NCBI GenBank assembly: GCA_017419325.1
Contig: JAFOLN010000236.1
Coordinates: 1-7,916 of the forward strand
Reading direction: 5' to 3'
From: Clostridia bacterium
GTDB lineage: Bacteria > Bacillota > Clostridia > Oscillospirales > RGIG577
DNA: 7,916 bases
Shown here: in pieces, positions 1-5,199 of the stretch
How positions within the stretch are numbered: the stretch's first letter is position 1
How the letters are laid out: each line of letters begins with the position of its first letter
The notes under the pieces: model-generated
The model's input: the letters and a program-made list of their open reading frames with translations, nothing else
What the model was told of the DNA's origin: nothing
Database searches by the model: none
Program-made: the position numbers and the translations under genes

Positions 1-428
1 GCCGTCTTTAATATCTGAAGAGCGGGACGGAGCGTGTTGCCCGTGGAGTTGATGGAGCCTGCTACCATGCCGTCCGCGTCGCCCTTCTCGACCATCATAC
101 CACCGTAGTAGAGCACGTCCTTCATTAAGTTTGCGGCTTCCTCACGGGTGATGCCCTTCTTCTTTCTCCTCTCATAGAAGGTGTCAACATACTCAGTGAA
201 CTTGGGGCTCTTTTCGGGGTCGATAACCGGTATGCCCGCTATGTCGGCGCCTATCTCTTTTGCCTTGTCGGCTATCTCTTTTTCGTTGCCAAGAAGTACT
301 ACCTTGGAGAAGCCCTCTTTTGCAACCTGAGCCGCTGCATTTATAACTCTGGGCTCAACGCCCTCGGGCAGTACGATGGTCTTAACATCGCTTGCAGCCA
401 GCTTTTTCATGTTACCTAAAAAATCCAT
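1..428 (-). CDS. pta: Phosphate acetyltransferase (phosphotransacetylase), N-terminal part
   Basis: Pta interconverts acetyl-CoA plus phosphate and acetyl phosphate plus CoA. With acetate kinase it makes ATP and acetate in fermenting bacteria; it is cytosolic. Only the first 142 codons are in the window and the gene runs off the left edge (family length is about 330 aa). The protein starts MDFLGNMKKLAASD, then has TIVLPEGVEPRVINAA (a Pta N-terminal signature), VVLLGNEKEI, and MVAGSINSTGNTLRPALQI near residues 122-140, which matches the conserved Pta segment around the CoA/phosphate site. The ATG start is supported by AAAGGTGG seven bases upstream. The gene is divergent from tmcAL and has its own promoter at 521-549. 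No frameshift is visible. Whether ackA follows cannot be seen. Confidence 0.95.
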   Translation of the reverse strand, partial: MDFLGNMKKLAASDVKTIVLPEGVEPRVINAAAQVAKEGFSKVVLLGNEKEIADKAKEIGADIAGIPVIDPEKSPKFTEYVDTFYERRKKKGITREEAANLMKDVLYYGGMMVEKGDADGMVAGSINSTGNTLRPALQILKT

Positions 429-472
429 TTGATTTCCACCTTTCGATTTATCATAAAAATTACAGCCTGTGC

Positions 473-515
473 TTGATATTGCATTTCTGCCCGAAAAGAG
501 CTATAATGCAATCAA
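473..515. repeat. Imperfect inverted repeat over the tmcAL promoter
   Basis: The left arm TTGATATTGCATT (473-485) and right arm AATGCAATCAA (505-515) are complementary over 11 bp, with a two-base AT bulge in the left arm. The arms overlap the -35 and -10 of the tmcAL promoter. In the pta transcript the same bases form a stem-loop near the 5' end. It could be an operator, a 5' stabilising hairpin or chance; the sequence alone does not decide. Confidence 0.5.
479..507 (+). promoter_or_regulatory. Promoter of tmcAL (sigma-A type)
   Basis: TTGCAT (479-484) and a perfect TATAAT (502-507) are separated by 17 bases on the plus strand. The predicted start is near 514 and the leader is about 65 nt. 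RNA polymerase bound here would cover the start region of the opposing pta promoter, so simultaneous occupancy looks impossible. Confidence 0.68.
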
Positions 516-520
516 AGATA

Positions 521-549
521 ATTATAGAACAAAAACCTTAAAAATTCAA
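521..549 (-). promoter_or_regulatory. Promoter of pta (sigma-A type)
   Basis: Read on the minus strand, TTGAAT (549-544) and a perfect TATAAT (526-521) are separated by 17 bases. The predicted start is near 514, giving a pta leader of about 86 nt. The start of that leader can fold into a hairpin from the dyad at 473-515. The promoter faces the tmcAL promoter, and the two -10 boxes are only 13 bp apart. Confidence 0.72.
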
Positions 550-578
550 CGTCTTTTACACTAAAAAGGTGACTTTTC

Positions 579-1784
579 ATGAAAATTGCCGCAATTATAG
601 CCGAATATAACCCGTTTCATAACGGACATGCCTATCATATCGACAAAACGAAGGCCGATGCAGGCGCCGACGCCACGGTCGCCGTCATGAGCGGAAGCTT
701 CGTTCAGCGGGGCGAGCCCGCCGTCGCGGACAAGTATCTGCGCGCCCACGCCGCCGTTTTAGGCGGCTGTGATCTTGTGATTGAGCTTCCCGCCGTCTTT
801 GCGCTGGGCAGCGCGCAGCGCTTCGCATACGGCGCCGTGAGCCTTATAGGAGGCATGGGCTGCATATCCGCCTTAAGCTTCGGAAGCGAATGCGGCGATA
901 TAGACACGCTTTGTGAGCTCAACCGCGCCATAAGGAGCGAGGAGTTCACAGCGCGTCAGATGGAGCTCTACGGCGAGGGACGCTCCTACCCCATGGCGCG
1001 TTCCGGCGCCGCGAGGGAGCTTCTCAGTCTCGATTTTGCCGATATGCTTTCCCAGCCCAACAACATTCTCGCCCTTGAATACATAAACGAAGCCGGGCGC
1101 ATGGGGCTGCCCGCAAAGCTTTTCACCGTTGAGCGCATAGGCGCCGACCACGACAGCATGGCCGTTTACGGCAGCTTCTCCTCCGCCTCGGCTCTTCGCG
1201 CGCGGGCGGGCATCGAGCTTTCCCGCTTCGTGCCGGAGCGGTGCCTTAACCTCTACCGCGAGGCAATAAAGGACGGCGCGTTCTATATAAACACTTCCGA
1301 CTTTGACGAGCTTGTCCTCTCCCACCTTATCCGCCTTTCCCGCGAGGAGCTTCGCGAGGCGCCGGACGTGAGCGAAGGGCTTGAGAACAGGATATACGAG
1401 GCGGCGCGACGTTCGCAGTCGCTTGAGGAGCTTTACGACCTTGTAAAAACGAAGCGGTTCACCCACGCGCGCCTGAGACGCATCGTAATGTGCGCCTATC
1501 TCGGCATAAAAAAGAGCGATCTTCTGACCGCTCCCGCGTACATCCGCGTGCTTGCGCAAAATAAGACGGGCAGCCGCGTCCTGCGCGAAATGAAGCAGAC
1601 GGCGACGCTTCCCATAATCACGAAGACGGCGCACATAAGCCGTTACGGCGAGGCGGCTCGCGCCCAGTTCGACATTGACGAGCGGGCGACACGGCTTTAC
1701 TCCTTTGCCCTTAAAAACAAGGAATACCGCAGAACGCTTAACGACTACTTAAGAAGCGCGCAGATAATAGGCGCGCTTGACTGA
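579..1784 (+). CDS. tmcAL: tRNA(Met) cytidine acetate ligase (TmcAL / YlbM family)
   Basis: TmcAL makes N4-acetylcytidine at the wobble base (C34) of elongator tRNA-Met, using acetate and ATP through an acetyl-AMP intermediate; it is cytosolic. The 401-aa length is normal for the family. The N-terminal nucleotidyltransferase fold is clear: IIAEYNPFHNGHAYH with the HxGH-type ATP site HNGH at residues 14-17, then MSGSFVQRGEPAVADKYLRA (37-56), CDLVIELP (64-71) and FGSE (101-104). The C-terminal half has the family segments PNNILALEY and YIRVLAQNKTGSRVL, followed by ATLPIITK. The ATG start has AAAGGTGA (565-572) six bases upstream. It uses acetate, and its divergent neighbour pta controls acetate production, a suggestive pairing. 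Transcription ends at the hairpin at 1789-1825. Confidence 0.93.
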   Translation: MKIAAIIAEYNPFHNGHAYHIDKTKADAGADATVAVMSGSFVQRGEPAVADKYLRAHAAVLGGCDLVIELPAVFALGSAQRFAYGAVSLIGGMGCISALSFGSECGDIDTLCELNRAIRSEEFTARQMELYGEGRSYPMARSGAARELLSLDFADMLSQPNNILALEYINEAGRMGLPAKLFTVERIGADHDSMAVYGSFSSASALRARAGIELSRFVPERCLNLYREAIKDGAFYINTSDFDELVLSHLIRLSREELREAPDVSEGLENRIYEAARRSQSLEELYDLVKTKRFTHARLRRIVMCAYLGIKKSDLLTAPAYIRVLAQNKTGSRVLREMKQTATLPIITKTAHISRYGEAARAQFDIDERATRLYSFALKNKEYRRTLNDYLRSAQIIGALD

Positions 1785-1788
1785 CAAT

Positions 1789-1825
1789 AAAAAGAGCGCG
1801 GGACGTCTCCCCCGCGCTCTTTTTT
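1789..1825. terminator. Bidirectional rho-independent terminator between tmcAL and spoVM
   Basis: AAAAAGAGCGCGGG (1789-1802) pairs perfectly with CCCGCGCTCTTTTT (1811-1824) around an 8-base loop. There is a T run on the plus side and a second T run when read on the minus strand. It therefore serves both the rightward tmcAL and the leftward spoVM, which starts its stop codon only 3 bases away. Confidence 0.92.
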
Positions 1826-1827
1826 CA

Positions 1828-1905
1828 TTATTCGCCCTTCATGCCGAAAACGGAGCGAAGTATACCGCCCAGCACTCCCGGCACCTTTAATATGACTATC
1901 TTCAT
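1828..1905 (-). CDS. spoVM: Stage V sporulation protein SpoVM (25 aa)
   Basis: SpoVM is a tiny amphipathic-helix peptide that binds the convex outer forespore membrane in the mother cell. It anchors SpoIVA, the base of the spore coat, and is needed for cortex and coat formation. The frame reads MKIVILKVPGVLGGILRSVF then GMKGE. Compared with the B. subtilis protein as I remember it (26 aa), the alignment is gap-free apart from one C-terminal residue. Shared positions include Lys2, Lys7, Pro9, Leu12-Gly13-Gly14-Ile15, Arg17 and Gly21; Pro9 is known to matter for curvature sensing. The ATG has GGAGG (1915-1919) nine bases upstream. It lies 25 bp downstream of a small membrane-protein gene on the same strand, so the two are probably cotranscribed. 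In B. subtilis the gene is under sigma-E. Confidence 0.92.
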   Translation of the reverse strand: MKIVILKVPGVLGGILRSVFGMKGE

Positions 1906-1930
1906 ATACGCATACCTCCGAAAAATCAAA

Positions 1931-2110
1931 TCAGCACAGTAAAAGCAGGACGCCAATAAGAAAGAGTATCACGCCGCCCACGGCCGCAAGCAGCCACGCG
2001 GGGAAAACGAGCGACAAAACGACGCCCGCCCCCAGCGCGATGAGCACAAGGCTCCATATAAAGCCCTTATTCGGGCGCCCGGGGCGCATTCGTTTGTCAA
2101 AGCCGTTCAT
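1931..2110 (-). CDS. Small two-helix membrane protein upstream of spoVM
   Basis: I do not recognise a family. From the chosen start the protein is 59 aa: a short basic N-terminus (MNGFDKRMRPGRPNKG), a first hydrophobic helix (about residues 17-36, ending LSLVFP) and a second (about 38-58, AWLLAAVGGVILFLIGVLLL), ending in Cys59. This predicts a hairpin with the basic tail in the cytosol. The frame stays open up to an ATG at 2188, but a promoter at 2144-2173 lies inside that extension and no RBS precedes 2188, so the start must be downstream. ATG 2110 has GGTG three bases before it, which is tight; ATG 2125 and GTG 2116 are alternatives. It is probably cotranscribed with spoVM (25 bp gap), so a role in spore formation is an inference from context only. 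Confidence 0.62.
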   Translation of the reverse strand: MNGFDKRMRPGRPNKGFIWSLVLIALGAGVVLSLVFPAWLLAAVGGVILFLIGVLLLLC

Positions 2111-2143
2111 TCTCACCAGACCCATTCTTCGTATCGGTATTAC

Positions 2144-2173
2144 ATTATATGACGCGGGCGCGCGGTGTGTGAA
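2144..2173 (-). promoter_or_regulatory. Promoter of the membrane protein-spoVM unit
   Basis: Read on the minus strand, TTCACA (2173-2168) and TATAAT (2149-2144) are 18 bases apart. The -10 is preceded by C-A, giving CATATAAT, one base from the mother-cell sigma-E -10 (CATACAAT-like). The -35 does not resemble the sigma-E ATATT element. It could be read by sigma-A or sigma-E; spoVM downstream makes sigma-E plausible. The -35 lies 20 bp from that of the divergent lipoprotein gene. Confidence 0.5.
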
Positions 2174-2192
2174 AGCCCTTCTTATCATGACG

Positions 2193-2221
2193 TTGACTGC
2201 GCCGCAAGTGTATGATATATT
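2193..2221 (+). promoter_or_regulatory. Promoter of the 33-aa lipoprotein gene (sigma-A type)
   Basis: TTGACT (2193-2198), a 17-base spacer and TATATT (2216-2221) form a strong sigma-A-like promoter on the plus strand. The predicted start is A2228, directly before a hairpin-forming leader. It is divergent from the spoVM-unit promoter. Confidence 0.68.
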
Positions 2222-2228
2222 GTTTTTA

Positions 2229-2256
2229 GGGATACCGGGGTTTTTTCGGTATGCCC
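2229..2256 (+). other. Leader hairpin at the 5' end of the lipoprotein transcript
   Basis: GGGATACCG (2229-2237) pairs with CGGTATGCCC (2247-2256) over 9 bp with one bulged G, around a loop of GGGTTTTTT. It begins at the predicted transcript start. A shorter alternative pairing, CCGGG (2235-2239) with CCCGG (2254-2258), excludes the first. It lacks a proper T tail, so I read it as a 5' stabiliser or weak attenuator rather than a terminator. Confidence 0.4.
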
Positions 2257-2290
2257 GGTTTTCAAAAAAGCGAGGAACGAGGACGAGCCT

Positions 2291-2392
2291 GTGAAGCGAA
2301 CTGTCTTTCTTTTAATCTGCGCCTTATGCGTGCTTATGTTGAGCGCATGCCAGAGCCGCGCAGAGGTATATAGGGAAAGATTCCCGGGCTGA
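2291..2392 (+). CDS. Very small lipoprotein (33 aa)
   Basis: The frame starts at GTG and encodes MKRTVFLLICALCVLMLSAC followed by QSRAEVYRERFPG. Residues 1-20 are a textbook lipoprotein signal: Lys2-Arg3, a hydrophobic core, and lipobox L17-S18-A19-C20. Cleavage before Cys20 would leave a lipidated peptide of only 14 residues, charged and arginine-rich. GAGGA (2279-2283) lies seven bases before the GTG. A promoter (2193-2221) and a terminator (2408-2442) bracket it, so it looks like a complete stand-alone gene rather than debris. A degraded remnant of a longer lipoprotein remains possible, because the stop comes soon after the signal. I do not recognise a family. Expected location is the outer face of the cytoplasmic membrane. 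Confidence 0.65.
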   Translation: MKRTVFLLICALCVLMLSACQSRAEVYRERFPG

Positions 2393-2407
2393 AAATAATC
2401 GCACAAA

Positions 2408-2442
2408 AAAACAGGCGCGGCCTCGCGGGGCGCGCCTGTTTT
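2408..2442. terminator. Bidirectional terminator between the lipoprotein and CofE-like genes
   Basis: AAAACAGGCGCG (2408-2419) pairs perfectly with CGCGCCTGTTTT (2431-2442) around an 11-base GC-rich loop. Extra A residues at 2404-2407 give a seven-base T run on the minus strand, so termination of the leftward CofE-like gene should be the stronger direction. It lies 15 bp after the lipoprotein stop and 11 bp after the CofE-like stop. Confidence 0.88.
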
Positions 2443-2453
2443 AATTATGTCTT

Positions 2454-3674
2454 TTAGTCTGCGTAGTTGTCGAAATAGCCCTGGATAAGGATTATGGGAG
2501 TGCCCTTGTCGCCGCTTCCGCTGGTGAGGTCGCAGAGACTTCCGAGCAGGTCGGTAAGCTGACGCGGGGTCGTGCCCTGGGACGCCATGTTGTTTATAAG
2601 GTTGTCGCTCTTCTTTCTTATGACCTCGCGCATTGCGTTCGCAGCGTCCTCGCCCGAAAGATGGTTAAGCTGATTGTCGGCTATGTACTTCATCTTTATC
2701 TCGTTGGGCGTGCCGATAAGGCCGGGGGTGCAGCCGGGGGAAACTACCGGGTCGGCAAGCTCCCAGATGCCGCCTACGGGATCCTTGAACGCGCCGTCGC
2801 CGTATACCATTACCTCGATGTTCTTGCCCGTCTTTTCCTTCATTTCCGCCGCGATCTTCGTAACAAGCTCCTGGCAGTCGCGGGGGAACAGCTTTATGGA
2901 CGTGTCCGTTGCGAGATTGGAGCCTAAAAGTCCGTAATCGGGATGGAAGCCGCTGCCGTCAACGGGCGCGTTCATAAGCTCATGAAGGCCGAATACCTTC
3001 TCGGCGCCCGCCTTTAAAAGACGTCTCTTCGTTCTCTCGCGGGTATGGATGTCCGCGTTTATTACGTTCTTCGTGTATTTGAGTATCTCAAGCGCGTCGT
3101 TCGCAAGGATTATATCAGCCTTGCCGCCGCTTATTTCCTTATAGAATTCTATATAGTCAACGCCGGTGAACGGATGCTTTACGTCGCCCAGCTTCTTTTT
3201 GAACTCCTCCGCCGTGAAAACGTCGGTATACGGGTTTATGCCGTGCTCGTCAAGCACATCCCACGAAACGAGGGGGTTTCCGACCTCGTCGGAAGGATAG
3301 GAAAGCTGTATGTAAAGCTTCTTTACTCCCATGGAAATGCCCTTGAGTATCATCGAAAAGCGGTTGCGGCTGAGTATGGGATGAATAAGACCCACGGTCG
3401 CATTCTCGCCGAATTTTGCCTTTACGTCGCTTGCAATGTTGTCAAGCGTTGCGTAGTTGCCCTGCGAACGCGCCACAACGGACTCCGTTATGCCGATAAC
3501 GTCGCGGTCCTTAAGCTCAAAGCCTTCGTTCTTTGCCGCGTTAAGCACCGAATCCACCACGATTTTGCAAAGGTCGTCGCCCTTTTTGATAATAGGAGCT
3601 CTTATGCCTCTTGAAGTAACGCCAACTGTCCTCATTTTTTCACTCACCTTGTCTCTAAAATTTCGTTCCGTCAT
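2454..3674 (-). CDS. CofE-like protein (coenzyme F420-0:L-glutamate ligase family)
   Basis: Family members related to CofE add glutamate by a gamma-peptide bond to F420-0 using GTP, but most clostridial homologues have no demonstrated substrate. The 406-aa protein has the family features in order: VGVTSRGIRAPIIKKGDDL (17-35), DVIGITESVVARSQGNYAT (58-76), the PILSRNRFS segment (99-107), LSYPSDEVGNPLVS (124-137), HPFTGVDYIEFY (167-178), APVDGSGFHPDYGLLGSN (236-253), VMVYGDGAFKDPVGGIWELA (288-307) and a C-terminal SQGTTPRQLTDLLGSL then LTSGSGDKGTPIILIQGYF. The start ATG overlaps the stop of the upstream nitroreductase (ATGA), and no Shine-Dalgarno sequence precedes it, so translation is probably coupled. 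True F420 synthesis would need CofC, CofD, CofG and CofH, none of which is here. It ends at the terminator at 2408-2442. Family call is firm; substrate is not. Confidence 0.85.
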   Translation of the reverse strand: MTERNFRDKVSEKMRTVGVTSRGIRAPIIKKGDDLCKIVVDSVLNAAKNEGFELKDRDVIGITESVVARSQGNYATLDNIASDVKAKFGENATVGLIHPILSRNRFSMILKGISMGVKKLYIQLSYPSDEVGNPLVSWDVLDEHGINPYTDVFTAEEFKKKLGDVKHPFTGVDYIEFYKEISGGKADIILANDALEILKYTKNVINADIHTRERTKRRLLKAGAEKVFGLHELMNAPVDGSGFHPDYGLLGSNLATDTSIKLFPRDCQELVTKIAAEMKEKTGKNIEVMVYGDGAFKDPVGGIWELADPVVSPGCTPGLIGTPNEIKMKYIADNQLNHLSGEDAANAMREVIRKKSDNLINNMASQGTTPRQLTDLLGSLCDLTSGSGDKGTPIILIQGYFDNYAD

Positions 3675-4420
3675 ATAATGGAGGTGATATAATAATATCC
3701 TTCGGGAGCCTGCTTTGAGCCTTCAAAAACAAATTCCTGAATGCCGTCGAATCCCGCCTCACGCGACGAAACCACCACATGATATAATAATATACCGATG
3801 TCGATACTGTCAAGCGTCTTGTATATCGGCAGCGGCGGATCGGAAACTTTTTTGCTGAATATATGGAGCACCGTGCCGTCGTTTATCATGCACCAGGGCT
3901 GCTTGTTGTGGCTCGAGGGCGCAAGGCGGCATGCCTCTATGGCCTCGGTATACTCGCCCTTTCTTAAGAACTGCTCCTTCGGCATGCGGTCGAACTTATC
4001 CGTGGATTCGCGCAAAAGGTTCATGTTCGGGCGGCCTATGCCCATCATGAGGATATACTCGCCCTTGGGAAGCGGTATCGCGTCTATGATCTCCTGTGAG
4101 GGACGCTGCTTTGCTATCATGCAGCTTCCTATGCCCATATTGGAAAGCTCAAGGCTCAGCTGCTCAAGCATGTAGCCCGCGTTCATGTTGGTCGTGTCCT
4201 TTATTACCGACTTGAACACGATAAAATGGGGCGGCATGACCTCGAACATGGGCTCTGCGCCGATATCGTCAACTATCTCAATCTTTGTGCGCACGCTGCG
4301 GTAGAGGGGTCTTAAGCGCTTTATCACCTTTCTTACCTCCGCAAGCGTCGCCTCGTCAAGCGGCTCCGGCTTAAAATGCCTCACGGAGCGTCTTTTGAAC
4401 ATAAGCTCGTAATGCGTCAC
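3671..4420 (-). CDS. Nitroreductase-family FMN protein (TM1586 type)
   Basis: A 249-aa, probably FMN-binding cytosolic oxidoreductase; the physiological substrate is unknown. The N-terminal nitroreductase motif ELMFKRRSVRHFKPEPLDE spans residues 5-23; the RRSVR segment usually contacts the FMN phosphate. The middle has AGYMLEQLSLELSNMGIGSC (81-100), a helix-turn typical of nitroreductases, then MGIGRP (126-131). The second half repeats the pattern with EAIEACRLAPSSHNKQPW (159-176), as in the TM1586-type proteins where two half-domains share one chain. The start is GTG, with GAGGTGAT (4432-4425) four bases upstream. The gene is first in a two-gene unit: its TGA overlaps the ATG of the CofE-like gene. 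Its own RBS has an exact 12-base complement at the end of the coding sequence. Confidence 0.82.
   Translation of the reverse strand: MTHYELMFKRRSVRHFKPEPLDEATLAEVRKVIKRLRPLYRSVRTKIEIVDDIGAEPMFEVMPPHFIVFKSVIKDTTNMNAGYMLEQLSLELSNMGIGSCMIAKQRPSQEIIDAIPLPKGEYILMMGIGRPNMNLLRESTDKFDRMPKEQFLRKGEYTEAIEACRLAPSSHNKQPWCMINDGTVLHIFSKKVSDPPLPIYKTLDSIDIGILLYHVVVSSREAGFDGIQEFVFEGSKQAPEGYYYITSII
3681..3692 (-). repeat. Complement of the nitroreductase RBS within its own 3' coding end
   Basis: On the minus strand these bases read TTATATCACCTC and encode part of the C-terminal YYITS. They are the exact reverse complement of GAGGTGATATAA at 4432-4421, the RBS of the same gene. With one further base the stretch ATCACCTCC also matches the usual 3' tail of 16S rRNA, that is, an anti-Shine-Dalgarno sequence inside the mRNA, just before the start codon of the CofE-like gene. 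Confidence 0.6.
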
Positions 4421-4432
4421 TTATATCACCTC
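4421..4432 (-). promoter_or_regulatory. RBS of the nitroreductase gene (fixes the GTG start)
   Basis: GAGGTGATATAA precedes GTG 4420. The strong GAGGTGAT core fixes the unusual GTG start. This element forms the other arm of the 12-bp inverted repeat with 3681-3692. Confidence 0.8.
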
Positions 4433-4452
4433 AAACGAAATATTCTTTTAAA

Positions 4453-4481
4453 ATTTTACCATACGTTTCGGAAAAAGTATA
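4453..4481 (-). promoter_or_regulatory. Promoter of the nitroreductase-CofE-like unit (extended -10)
   Basis: Read on the minus strand, TGGTAAAAT (4461-4453) is an extended -10 (TGn followed by TAAAAT). The -35 position, 17 bases upstream, reads TATACT and is poor. The whole 82-bp gap to the upstream gene is AT-rich, and I see no convincing terminator for that gene, so some readthrough is possible. Confidence 0.5.
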
Positions 4482-4514
4482 TAATAATGCGTAAAAAAGA
4501 TAAAATAAGCCTTT

Positions 4515-5063
4515 TTATCCGAAAATCCCGCTTTCGTATATCCCGATATTCGTAAGATAAATATAATACTCGTCGCTTTTGTTCTTTATATCCTCTGTTG
4601 ACACGCCGTATTCAAGCGAGAGCCAAAGTGAAAGGGCGGCGCAGTTCGAGTAAATATAATACGGAAATCCGGGAACAAGGATGGCGACAATACTGTCCTC
4701 GTACCCCTTTATCTTCTCTTTCGTATATCCCGCACGGTAATACCGCTTTGAAGCTTCCGTGCGCGGTATGGCGTAAATGACAGATGAATCCGCGTCCGGC
4801 GCGGTCAGTCCCCGTGACGCGGCGTAACCTTTTAAATTAAATTCAAATATCCTTCGCCTGCGCTCCTCCATAAGCCGAATGCTTATCCTCCGCCCCGAAA
4901 GCTCCTTCTCAATAAGGGCGCACATTTCATTTATGCTCTTCTTTGCTTTGATTTTATCGGCGTAAAGCGATGTAAGTCCGGCTTTTCGCGCCCTTATCTC
5001 ATCCTCGCCGTGCGCAGGAGAAGCATCCGCGGCTATGGGCGGTTTAGTGTTAAAATTGCTCAT
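4515..5063 (-). CDS. Unrecognised protein, 182 aa
   Basis: I do not recognise a family. The start is set by GGGAG six bases before ATG 5063 and by a promoter at 5106-5135; the frame extends further upstream only because the -35 TTGACA can be misread as a TTG start. The protein has a polar N-terminus (MSNFNTKPPIAADASPAHGE), a charged helical middle with KIKAKKSINEMCALIEKEL (37-55) and the basic run RLMEERRRRIFEF (63-75), then YAIPRTEASKRYYRAGYTKE (97-116). The C-terminal third is aromatic and partly hydrophobic: SIVAILVPGFPYYIYSN (124-140), AALSLWLSLEYG (142-153), YYIYLTNIGIYESGIFG (166-182). There is no signal peptide and no clear membrane helix, so it is probably cytosolic. It sits upstream of the nitroreductase on the same strand but has its own promoter. 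The basic stretch could bind nucleic acid, but that is a guess. Confidence 0.7.
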   Translation of the reverse strand: MSNFNTKPPIAADASPAHGEDEIRARKAGLTSLYADKIKAKKSINEMCALIEKELSGRRISIRLMEERRRRIFEFNLKGYAASRGLTAPDADSSVIYAIPRTEASKRYYRAGYTKEKIKGYEDSIVAILVPGFPYYIYSNCAALSLWLSLEYGVSTEDIKNKSDEYYIYLTNIGIYESGIFG

Positions 5064-5105
5064 ATTATTCTCCCTTTTTGAGGCGTTGTGATATCCGTTT
5101 ACATC

Positions 5106-5135
5106 ATTATCCCCGCAGGCGCATGAAAATGTCAA
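5106..5135 (-). promoter_or_regulatory. Promoter of the 182-aa protein gene
   Basis: Read on the minus strand, a perfect TTGACA (5135-5130) and GATAAT (5111-5106) are 18 bases apart. The predicted start is near 5099, leaving a leader of about 36 nt. Just upstream lies a 10-bp palindrome CGGCGCGCCG at about 5148-5157, too common in GC-rich DNA to call an operator. Confidence 0.68.
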
Positions 5136-5199
5136 CGGCTTTTTCGCGGCGCGCCGTCATAAATTTTACAAAAAATTATAGTAATTTGTTTATTGTGCA

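Noticed and set aside
2111..2188. Start of the small membrane protein at ATG 2188
   Set aside because: No RBS, and a TTCACA-18-TATAAT promoter lies inside the extra codons.
2040..2294. Plus-strand open frame of 84 codons ending in a GTGA overlap with the lipoprotein start
   Set aside because: No RBS at its ATG, it is antisense to the membrane protein gene, it runs through both divergent promoters and the leader hairpin, and its protein has no domain pattern.
3045..3614. Long plus-strand open frame (189 codons) opposite the CofE-like gene
   Set aside because: It is antisense to a well-supported gene, has no RBS, and its composition is that of a mirrored frame; other long antisense frames opposite tmcAL and the reductase were rejected for the same reason.
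3680..3688. Perfect Shine-Dalgarno GGAGGTGAT on the plus strand
   Set aside because: No start codon follows at a usable distance and the bases are coding on the minus strand; noted instead as part of the inverted repeat.
3686..3793. Direct repeat GATATAATAATAT at 3686-3698 and 3781-3793
   Set aside because: Both lie in the coding sequence of the nitroreductase and come from runs of Tyr/Leu/Ile codons; only two copies with no structure between them.
5064..5135. N-terminal extension of the 182-aa protein to a TTG at 5135
   Set aside because: That TTG is part of a perfect -35 TTGACA and the extension covers the -10; ATG 5063 has a good RBS.
5148..5157. Palindrome CGGCGCGCCG upstream of the 182-aa gene promoter
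   Set aside because: Short GC palindromes are frequent in this DNA, and it lies upstream of the -35 without a second copy.
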